Assembly: GCA_019247245.1 (NCBI GenBank) | Contig: JAFAPF010000061.1 | Coordinates: forward strand, 1 to 7,123 | From: Rubrobacter sp. | Lineage (GTDB): Bacteria > Actinomycetota > Rubrobacteria > Rubrobacterales > Rubrobacteraceae | Length of the DNA: 7,123 nucleotides | Reading direction: 5' to 3' | In this document: in pieces, positions 1 to 5,435 of the stretch | Position numbering within the stretch: the first letter of the stretch is position 1 | Layout of the letters: every line of letters begins with the position of its first letter | The notes under the pieces: model-generated | Databases searched by the model: none | What the model saw: the letters and a program-made list of their open reading frames with translations, nothing else | What the model was told of the DNA's origin: nothing | Made by a program: the position numbers and the translations under genes

Positions 1-291
1 ATCCTCTTCCAAATAGCTACCCGGGTACGAGACAATCTCATCGTCGGGCGTTCCAGGGGAGCGGAACACACGCGTCTCCGGCTCCTCCTCGTCGAAAGCT
101 CTGGGCGAGGTATTTTCGGGAGCGGGCGAGCGTGTCGCGGCACTGCGCTCCTCGTCTTCCGGCAAAACCCGTCGCGTCTCCACGTCCTCACCGCTCCGTG
201 GTACGCGCCGGGTCTCCTCGGCGTCCCCCTCTTCTCCCAGAGGGCCGCGCCTGCGGCGGTCCTCGGCCCTGTCGTGAGGTCTGTCGTCCAT
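1..291 (-). CDS. Acidic, probably disordered protein of unknown function, N-terminal part (runs off the left edge)
   Basis: An open minus-strand frame runs from an ATG at 291 to the window edge, giving 97 codons without a stop. A purine-rich AGGGGGAGAG lies directly before the ATG, and no other ATG, GTG or TTG occurs in frame before the upstream stop at 343-345, so the start is well fixed. The peptide has about 29 Asp/Glu, 16 Arg and no Lys, with many Pro, Gly and Ser and few hydrophobic residues. This composition suggests an intrinsically disordered N-terminal region. No signal peptide, membrane segment or known domain is visible. A short motif recurs three times: EETRRV (residues 25-30), VETRRV (37-42) and PETRVF (71-76). 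The folded part, if any, lies outside the window. It is divergently transcribed from glnA. I do not recognise the family. That it is a real gene rests on the ribosome binding site, the unbroken frame and the biased composition. Confidence 0.68.
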   Translation of the reverse strand, partial: MDDRPHDRAEDRRRRGPLGEEGDAEETRRVPRSGEDVETRRVLPEDEERSAATRSPAPENTSPRAFDEEEPETRVFRSPGTPDDEIVSYPGSYLEED

Positions 292-347
292 CTCTCCCCC
301 TAGTCTTCGTCGTTCACGGTCTCTTCCGCGAGTTGCCCCGCCCTAAG

Positions 348-353
348 ATTCTA
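348..353 (-). promoter_or_regulatory. Possible -10 element for the left-edge acidic protein gene
   Basis: Read on the minus strand this is TAGAAT, five of six matches to the sigma-70-type -10 consensus. It would place the transcript start near 341, about 50 nt before the ATG. No convincing -35 element lies 16-18 bp upstream, where the sequence is G-rich, so this is only a candidate. Confidence 0.25.
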
Positions 354-486
354 CCCTGCCCGCCCCCGCGGCTCACCCCTCACGCTACTCAAGAGCACAT
401 ATCTCGCACCCTTTTTATACGAACGGCCAAAAATGTCGGGCTTCCCAAGGGCCTAGCTTGTACGTGGGGCCGTATCCAGGGCGCGT

Positions 487-516
487 TTGGCATTCATATC
501 ATAGCTCATGTACCAT
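487..516 (+). promoter_or_regulatory. Candidate glnA promoter
   Basis: TTGGCA at 487-492 (five of six matches to TTGACA) is followed after 18 bp by TACCAT at 511-516 (four of six to TATAAT). An overlapping alternative -10, TATCAT at 497-502, has no good -35. Transcription would begin near 523, giving a leader of about 58 nt to the preferred TTG start. I could not identify a convincing GlnR-type operator in this region. Confidence 0.38.
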
Positions 517-570
517 GGCAAGACATCTACGGTAAGGATGCCATCCCGGCAGAAACCCGAGAGAAAGATT

Positions 571-577
571 GGAGGAG
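571..577 (+). promoter_or_regulatory. Ribosome binding site that decides the glnA start
   Basis: GGAGGAG sits five nucleotides (counting from GGAGG) before TTG 581. The upstream in-frame TTG at 569 has only a weak GAGAAAGA before it and would place this strong site inside the coding region. TTG 581 is therefore preferred. Confidence 0.6.
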
Positions 578-580
578 CGG

Positions 581-1912
581 TTGGAAACGGCAACCAAGCA
601 AGACATCCTAAGGCAGGCCCAGGAAGGTAACGTCAAGTTTATCCGGCTATGGTTTACCGACATCGTGGGAACGCTAAAGAGCTTCTCGATAACGGTTGGT
701 GAGCTTGAGGACGCTTTAGAGGGGGGGATGGGCTTCGATGGCTCGTCTATCACGGGCTACCAGGATATCGAGGAGTCGGACATGATCGCCCTGCCCGACC
801 CCTCGACCTTCAAGGTCTTCCCCTGGAGCCCGAAAGAAACCCCTGTCGCCCGAATGTTCTGCGACGTGATGACCCCAGACGGAGACCCCTATGTGGGCGA
901 TCCACGACACGTCTTGCGAAGGGCGTTGGAGCGGGCCAGCGAGATGGGCTTCGACAACTTCTACTGTGGCCCGGAGCTCGAGTACTTCTACTTCAGAAAC
1001 TCTACCGATCCGGAGCCCTTAGACTACGGCGGATACTTCGATTTGACTACGCTGGATGCGGCGACGAGCCTTAGGCGCGACACGATTCTTGCGCTGCAAG
1101 ACTTCGGCATCAACGTCGAGTATTCGCACCACGAGGTCGGCATCAGCCAGCACGAGATAGACCTCAGGTTCGATGGCGCTTTGGAGATGGCCGACAAGGT
1201 CATGACCTACAAGACGGTGGTCAAGGAGATCGCCTCTCGCCACGGGGTTTACGCCACCTTTATGCCCAAGCCCCTACGGGACGAGAACGGCTCGGGGATG
1301 CACACGCACCAGAGCCTCTTCCAAAATGGCAGGAACGCCTTCTTCGACGGCGATGATCAATACTATCTGTCGGACACGGCCAAGCAGTTCATCGCGGGAC
1401 AGCTTAGGCATGCGCGCGAGATCAGCATCATCTTTGCCCAGTACGTCAATTCATACAAGAGGCTGGTCCTCGGCTACGAGGCCCCAGTCTATATCGCCTG
1501 GAGCCGTCGTAACCGCTCAGCGCTGGTGCGCGTTCCGCTCTACCACCCGGGCAAGGAGCAGGCAACGCGCGCGGAGTTACGCTGCCCAGACCCTTCATCG
1601 AACATCTACCTATGCTTCGCGGCGCTCCTGCACGCGGGGCTCGAAGGTATCGAGAAAGGCTATGAGCTACCCGAGCCGATGGAGCGTAATCTGTACCATC
1701 TCTCCCACGAAGAAAGGGAGAAGATGGGTATCACGAGTCTTCCCTCCGACCTTGGCGAAGCCATCCGGGAGGCAGAGAACTCAGAGCTCTTGCAGAAAGC
1801 TTTGGGTGAGCACGTCTTCACCCGACTCCTCAACGTCAAGCGTGAGGAGTGGGAAGACTACCGGGTACAGGTAACACCGTACGAGATCCAAAAGTATCTG
1901 CCGGTTCTTTAG
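581..1912 (+). CDS. glnA: Type I glutamine synthetase, GSI-alpha, GlnA2-like
   Basis: This cytoplasmic, normally dodecameric enzyme makes glutamine from glutamate, ammonia and ATP. The 443-residue product (TTG 581) carries the whole family pattern. The N-terminal beta-grasp domain ends in GFDGSSITGY (51-60). Metal ligands are seen as E132 and E134, E185 in SHHE, E192 in QHEID, H241 in GSGMH and E332 in RAELR. The flap glutamate is E300 in GYEAP, and R294, R312, R317 and R334 provide the usual arginine set. The length (about 443 versus about 470) and lack of the GSI-beta insertion place it in GSI-alpha. Y372 in RNLY aligns with the adenylylated tyrosine of GSI-beta enzymes, but regulation by adenylylation is not expected in GSI-alpha. 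Segments such as RMFCDVMTPDG, DPRHVLRR and MHTHQSL closely resemble mycobacterial GlnA2. Some streptomycete relatives glutamylate polyamines, so the substrate is not certain from sequence. It is probably monocistronic, ended by the hairpin 22 nt downstream. Confidence 0.96.
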   Translation: METATKQDILRQAQEGNVKFIRLWFTDIVGTLKSFSITVGELEDALEGGMGFDGSSITGYQDIEESDMIALPDPSTFKVFPWSPKETPVARMFCDVMTPDGDPYVGDPRHVLRRALERASEMGFDNFYCGPELEYFYFRNSTDPEPLDYGGYFDLTTLDAATSLRRDTILALQDFGINVEYSHHEVGISQHEIDLRFDGALEMADKVMTYKTVVKEIASRHGVYATFMPKPLRDENGSGMHTHQSLFQNGRNAFFDGDDQYYLSDTAKQFIAGQLRHAREISIIFAQYVNSYKRLVLGYEAPVYIAWSRRNRSALVRVPLYHPGKEQATRAELRCPDPSSNIYLCFAALLHAGLEGIEKGYELPEPMERNLYHLSHEEREKMGITSLPSDLGEAIREAENSELLQKALGEHVFTRLLNVKREEWEDYRVQVTPYEIQKYLPVL

Positions 1913-1934
1913 CTGTCACCTTCTCAGCCAACAT

Positions 1935-1966
1935 AATGGGGCACGGACTTTGTTCCGCGCCCCATT
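1935..1966 (+). terminator. Hairpin terminator after glnA
   Basis: The arms 1935-1947 (AATGGGGCACGGA) and 1954-1966 (TCCGCGCCCCATT) pair over 13 positions with one A-C mismatch around a six-base loop. The hairpin begins 22 nt after the glnA stop. The following sequence has only scattered T residues, not a clean T-tract, so termination may be partial or factor-assisted. Confidence 0.6.
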
Positions 1967-2078
1967 GCTGCGTTTAAGGGCGCTTCGGAGCTCCCGCGAT
2001 GAGGCCACCCAGCGCTTTCGCGCGGGCGGAGGGGTAGCACCCGAAAAGGATCGACATGGGTTCCTAGCCCCTGTGCCC

Positions 2079-2084
2079 TATAAT
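2079..2084 (+). promoter_or_regulatory. pepA operon promoter, perfect -10 TATAAT
   Basis: A consensus TATAAT lies 43 nt before the preferred pepA TTG. The -35 region (around 2056-2061) is poor, so activity may depend on an activator or on the -10 alone. The predicted transcript start is near 2091, two bases past the first base of the upstream in-frame GTG at 2089. That GTG would then be absent from the mRNA, which supports the downstream start at 2128. Confidence 0.55.
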
Positions 2085-2113
2085 CTAAGTGATCCCAGAA
2101 AAGGCGAACGCAG

Positions 2114-2119
2114 AGGAGG
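2114..2119 (+). promoter_or_regulatory. Ribosome binding site that decides the pepA start
   Basis: AGGAGG, within a longer AGAGGAGGAG, is followed by eight nucleotides and then TTG 2128. This is near-ideal geometry, and it would be buried inside the coding region if GTG 2089 were the start. Confidence 0.65.
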
Positions 2120-2127
2120 AGACGGGT

Positions 2128-3603
2128 TTGGTTCGAATCGGCGTCGCAAGCGGCGCATTAACCAACATTACATCCGGGTTGCTCGCGGTAGGCCTTCACC
2201 ACAGAGAAGAGATCCCACAAGACTTGGGTGGAGCCCTCACCGACGTACTATCCGACGGAGACTTCTCCGGCAAAGAAGGCGAGACAGCCCTCCTCTACGT
2301 ACCGGGCGCTCTGGCTTCCCCCCGGTTGTTACTCGTCGGCCTCGGAGAATGTTCCTCCTTCAATCTCGATAAGCTCCGGTGTGTCTCCGCTACTGTGGCC
2401 AAGCGTGCTAGCACACTGAAACTTGATCAAGCGGCCTTCGCCTTACCGGCACCCAATGGTTCGGAAACGCGTGAGGCCGCAAAGGCCGCAGCCGAGGGCG
2501 CGTTGTTAGGCTTATACCGGTTCGACCACTATAAGACCGATGAAGAGAACCATGAGCTTGAGACCTTCACCCTTATCTCGGACGACGAAGACGCAGCCGC
2601 TGCCGGTATCGAGATCGGGACGAAGCTCGCAGCAGGGACCATTCTTGCTCGAGATCTCGCCAACGAACCCTCCAACACAGCGACCCCAGAGTACCTGGCT
2701 GTGAAGGCGTGCGTGATAGCGGACCGCTACGGCATGCACGTGGTCGTCCTCGATCGGACCGGGATCGAAGCCGAGAGCCTCACAGGGCTCGCGACGGTCG
2801 GCCGCTCCGCGAAGAACGAGCCGCGTTTTATAGTGCTGGAGCACCGCAAGGGTGGAGAGGAAGCGCCCATCGTTCTCGTCGGCAAGGCAGTCACCTTCGA
2901 CTCGGGTGGCATCTCCATAAAGCCTTCCGTCAACATGGGAGAGATGAAGTACGACATGAGCGGCGGGGCGGCAGTCCTTGGCGCGATGGAGGCAGTGGGG
3001 TCTTTGGATCTGCCTATGAACATTATCGCCCTCGTCCCCGCCACCGAAAACCTGCCCGGGGGCGATGCTTTTAAACCCGGGGACGTGCTCAAGCTGCACT
3101 CCGGCAAGACCGTTGAGATCGTTACAACCGACGCAGAGGGGCGTCTTATATTGGCTGACGCCCTCTCCTACGCGAAGCGCTACGATCCCGCCGCCGTCGT
3201 AGACTGTGCCACCCTTACCGGCGCCTGTCACATAGCTTTGGGCGATCACGCCTCCGGCCTCATGGGCAACGACGAGGAACTGGCTACCAAAGTTCGGAAC
3301 GCGGGCGAGGTGTGTGGCGAACGTGCCTGGCCACTGCCACTCTTCGCCGAGCACACCGAGCAGATAAAGGGCGATACCGCCGATATCAGGAACTCCGGCG
3401 GCCGGTACGGCGGAGCACTCACCGCCGGAGCCTTTCTTAAGGAGTTCGTCGACTATCCTTGGGCACACCTGGACATCGCCGGCACCGCCTACTATGGCAA
3501 GCCCAAGAACGCCTACACTCCTAGGGGAGCCTCCGGGGCACCGACGCGCCTGCTCATCGAGTTCCTGCGTGGCCAGGCGAAAGACCAGAGTAAGGAGGCG
3601 TAG
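2128..3603 (+). CDS. pepA: Leucyl (cytosol) aminopeptidase, peptidase family M17
   Basis: This two-metal cytosolic exopeptidase releases N-terminal residues from peptides and works as a hexamer in characterised relatives. The product from TTG 2128 has 491 residues, near the E. coli enzyme (503). The N-terminal domain is variable. The C-terminal catalytic domain (from about residue 165) holds every expected residue: metal ligands K253, D258 (FDSGG), D276 (YDMSG), D335 and E337, plus catalytic K265 (SIKP) and R339, in the signature TTDAEGRL (333-340). Spacing between these residues is identical to E. coli PepA (K270, D275, K282, D293, D352, E354, R356). The C-terminal block around NSGGRYGGALTAG is also typical. 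Some PepA proteins bind DNA as regulators, but nothing here shows that. It is the first gene of a four-gene operon; its TAG stop directly abuts the next ATG. GTG 2089 is an alternative start giving 504 residues. Confidence 0.97.
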   Translation: MVRIGVASGALTNITSGLLAVGLHHREEIPQDLGGALTDVLSDGDFSGKEGETALLYVPGALASPRLLLVGLGECSSFNLDKLRCVSATVAKRASTLKLDQAAFALPAPNGSETREAAKAAAEGALLGLYRFDHYKTDEENHELETFTLISDDEDAAAAGIEIGTKLAAGTILARDLANEPSNTATPEYLAVKACVIADRYGMHVVVLDRTGIEAESLTGLATVGRSAKNEPRFIVLEHRKGGEEAPIVLVGKAVTFDSGGISIKPSVNMGEMKYDMSGGAAVLGAMEAVGSLDLPMNIIALVPATENLPGGDAFKPGDVLKLHSGKTVEIVTTDAEGRLILADALSYAKRYDPAAVVDCATLTGACHIALGDHASGLMGNDEELATKVRNAGEVCGERAWPLPLFAEHTEQIKGDTADIRNSGGRYGGALTAGAFLKEFVDYPWAHLDIAGTAYYGKPKNAYTPRGASGAPTRLLIEFLRGQAKDQSKEA

Positions 3604-4245
3604 ATGATAGTAGAGATGATCACCGTCGGCCAATTCCAAGAGAATTGCTATGTAATCGGCGACGAGGAGTCGGGCACGGGCATCCTCATCGACCCGGGCG
3701 ATGAGGATGCCCGTATCGCGCTTGCTGTGGAGCGACTCGGGTTGGGAATAGCTCAGATCTTTATCACCCACGCACACGTGGACCATGTCCGCGCCGTCGT
3801 CCCTCTCGTGGAGGAGTACAGCTGCCCAGTCCTTATGCATGCCGAGGCTGAGGAGATGCTAAAGTCGCTGCCCCAGCAGGCGCTTATGATGGGCATGCGG
3901 TTTGGAAAAGTCCCCGCGGTGGATCAGTATATCGGGGACGACGAGGTTCTGGAGATCGGCAACCTGCGGCTACGCTCCCTATACACCCCCGGCCACGCAC
4001 CGGGACACCTGGCCTTTTACGTAGAAGAGGGGAACTTGGTTTTCTCGGGAGATGCGCTTTTTGCGGGAAGCATAGGCAGAACAGACCTGCCAGGAGGGAG
4101 CATGAAAGTTCTTATGAGCAGCATCTCCGACAAGCTCCTTACCTTGCCGGATGAAACGCGCGTCCTCTCTGGTCACGGCCCCGAGACAACTATAGGTCAA
4201 GAGCGGATGTACAACCCATTTTTGCGTGGAGGCGGACTCCTTTGA
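3604..4245 (+). CDS. Metallo-beta-lactamase-fold hydrolase, glyoxalase II-like
   Basis: This 213-residue cytoplasmic protein belongs to the MBL superfamily, in the branch near hydroxyacylglutathione hydrolases and E. coli YcbL. The metal-binding set is complete: THAHVDH gives H56, H58, D60 and H61; TPGH gives H131; SGDALF gives D150; and SGHGPETTIGQER gives H191. The GSIGRTDLPGGS segment (155-166) is characteristic of the YcbL/GLX2-like group. The C-terminal glutathione-binding domain of true glyoxalase II is missing, so a different thioester or small-molecule substrate is likely. Actinobacteria commonly use mycothiol or other thiols, but that is inference. The ATG follows the pepA stop with no gap and has AAGGAGG (3592-3598) five bases upstream. 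Its stop overlaps the next start as TTGA, indicating translational coupling in both directions. Confidence 0.93.
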   Translation: MIVEMITVGQFQENCYVIGDEESGTGILIDPGDEDARIALAVERLGLGIAQIFITHAHVDHVRAVVPLVEEYSCPVLMHAEAEEMLKSLPQQALMMGMRFGKVPAVDQYIGDDEVLEIGNLRLRSLYTPGHAPGHLAFYVEEGNLVFSGDALFAGSIGRTDLPGGSMKVLMSSISDKLLTLPDETRVLSGHGPETTIGQERMYNPFLRGGGLL

Positions 4246-4769
4246 GCGAGAGCACAGAGAAGCATCGGAAAGCCTCGCCAGAGTGTATTCGAGTTGCCAT
4301 CATCACCATAAGCGATACGCGCACCACCGAGACTGATACTGGCGGCAATATCATTGTAGACTCGATGCAAAGAGCCGGTCACGAGGTTGTTTATCGCGAG
4401 ATCGTCACGGACGATGCGCCGCATATAAACGAATCCCTTGAAAGGCTCCTCGTCGAAGCGAACGTGGACGCCATCGTCACGACTGGTGGCACAGGGATCT
4501 CGGCGCGAGATACTACCTACGAGGTAGTGTCTCGAATGCTCGATAAAAAACTCGATGGATTCGGCGAGCTGTTCCGGATGCTCTCCTACGAGGAGGTAGG
4601 CGCCGCCGCTATGTTGAGCCGTGCGATCGCGGGTGCAGTCGGCTTGAAGTTCGTCGCCTGCCTGCCCGGCTCGACGAACGCGGTGCGTCTCGCGACGGAG
4701 AAGCTTCTAGTGCCAGAGATTCCACACATCGTCTTCGAACTCCGCAAACACAGTAGGGAGACCCGTTAG
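4242..4769 (+). CDS. moaB: MoaB/Mog-family molybdopterin adenylyltransferase-like protein
   Basis: Members of this family bind molybdopterin and activate it with ATP before metal insertion during molybdenum cofactor synthesis. The 175-residue product has the fold's landmarks: a beta-strand into ITISDTR (21-27), DTGG (32-35), the phosphate-binding TTGGTG (80-85) followed by D90 in ARDTTYE, and the LPGS loop (141-144). There is no MoeA-like extension, so it is the stand-alone MoaB/MogA type. MoaB and MogA cannot be told apart safely by eye. The start is TTG 4242, with GGAGG at 4228-4232 nine bases upstream and a four-base TTGA overlap with the preceding gene. No other cofactor gene is visible in the window, so its pathway partners must be elsewhere. 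About fifteen polar residues precede the fold, a slightly long N-terminus. Confidence 0.93.
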   Translation: MSESTEKHRKASPECIRVAIITISDTRTTETDTGGNIIVDSMQRAGHEVVYREIVTDDAPHINESLERLLVEANVDAIVTTGGTGISARDTTYEVVSRMLDKKLDGFGELFRMLSYEEVGAAAMLSRAIAGAVGLKFVACLPGSTNAVRLATEKLLVPEIPHIVFELRKHSRETR

Positions 4770-5027
4770 ATGCAACGCGAACCTCTAACCCCGGAGCTCG
4801 ACATCCTGTGGCGCAGGCTCTGGGAGGAGTGGCAAAACAACAACGAAGAAGACGTGATCCTCAATGCTGAGAACCTCGAAGACATTGAAGCAGACATCCC
4901 AGACCTTGAGGGCCGTATGAAAACCGCTCTGGCCTATCTCCAACGTGCCTACTACATCCAATACCGCTCCGGTGTTGGCACAGATGGTATAGAGCCCATC
5001 CTCTACGACGTCTACGAACCGAAGTAG
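4770..5027 (+). CDS. Small acidic protein of unknown function, operon member
   Basis: The 85-residue product begins at an ATG that directly abuts the moaB TAG, with AGGGAG (4755-4760) nine bases upstream, so it is probably translated as the last gene of the pepA operon. It has about 19 acidic and 8 basic residues. Visible features are a tryptophan cluster at W14, W18 and W21 in a likely amphipathic helix, an acidic stretch between residues 26 and 47, a second likely helix with ALAYLQRAYYIQYRSG (53-68), and a C-terminus rich in aromatic and acidic residues. There is no signal peptide, membrane segment or metal-binding motif. I do not recognise the family. The alternating helical, Trp- and Tyr-rich pattern looks like a folded small protein, not a chance frame, and could suit a protein-protein adaptor, but no function is claimed. 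Confidence 0.75.
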   Translation: MQREPLTPELDILWRRLWEEWQNNNEEDVILNAENLEDIEADIPDLEGRMKTALAYLQRAYYIQYRSGVGTDGIEPILYDVYEPK

Positions 5028-5145
5028 CGTAGAGGGAGCCGGGCCAAGAGAGGCTAAGCGAGGAGCTCTTAGTGCGGTTTATAGGGCAAGGTAGAATGTA
5101 TTCTGATTAACACAGAGCCACACTAGGAGCATGCAACGCCGCTCG

Positions 5146-5171
5146 CGATGCACCTTCTCGATGCACCTTCT
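5146..5171. repeat. Perfect 13-bp tandem duplication
   Basis: CGATGCACCTTCT occurs twice in direct succession (5146-5158 and 5159-5171) with no mismatch. The unit is not a multiple of three, so it would shift any frame crossing it. Confidence 0.85.
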
Positions 5172-5302
5172 GACACCCAGACGATAATACCGCTTCGTCC
5201 CTCTCCACGGCCTCGTGCAACATCGGCCCCTCAAACCGGTATGCATCCTCATCGCGCCCTAGGTTTGCTCGCTGTACTTGCCGGTGGCATACTTGCTTCT
5301 CT

Positions 5303-5314
5303 ACCTACGTAGGT
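5303..5314. repeat. 12-bp perfect palindrome
   Basis: ACCTACGTAGGT is its own reverse complement. The left half recurs as part of CTACCTACG at 5346-5354. It could be a protein-binding site, but one or two 12-bp palindromes are expected by chance in a window this size. Confidence 0.3.
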
Positions 5315-5435
5315 TGACGCAAACCTGCTGTTTATTCTACGCCACCTACCTACGCTTCATCCTCACCAGAACCCGACAGATGAGGGTGTTGCGCTCGACG
5401 ATTCTCCCCTGCATCCCGAAATATCTTATGCTCCC

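Larger units (their letters stand above)
5028..5435. other. 408-nt convergent spacer between the pepA operon and the sortase gene
   Basis: No gene can be assigned with confidence. The spacer holds a 13-bp tandem duplication (5146-5171), a 54-codon plus-strand frame (5148-5312) with sorting-signal-like features, a 12-bp palindrome (5303-5314), a direct repeat of CTACCTACG (5301-5309 and 5346-5354), and an inverted pair AGGTTTGC / GCAAACCT (5261-5268 and 5319-5326). A weak stem pairs 5358-5365 with 5381-5388 (one G-T wobble, 15-base loop). No classical hairpin plus T-tract terminator was found for either converging transcript. The mix looks like decayed sequence. Confidence 0.5.

Noticed and set aside
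132..611. A 159-codon plus-strand frame across the glnA upstream region
   Set aside because: It overlaps the acidic protein gene on the other strand and the glnA start, is rich in Pro and Arg as expected for an antisense frame, and has no domain pattern.
1326..1874. A 182-codon plus-strand frame inside glnA
   Set aside because: It is an out-of-frame shadow of glnA with a Ser/Arg/Thr-rich translation and no motif.
1993..2026. CCCGCG / CGCGGG stem between glnA and pepA as a regulatory RNA
   Set aside because: A six-base GC stem with a 22-base loop is expected by chance in GC-rich DNA, and it lies upstream of the pepA promoter so it would not be in that transcript.
2512..3840. A 442-codon minus-strand frame opposite pepA
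   Set aside because: It lies antisense to pepA and the MBL gene, both of which carry full catalytic motifs. It has no recognisable domain; such long shadow frames are common in GC-rich codon usage.
5358..5388. Hairpin as a bidirectional terminator for the converging genes
   Set aside because: The stem is only eight pairs with a wobble and a 15-base loop, and no T-tract follows on either strand.
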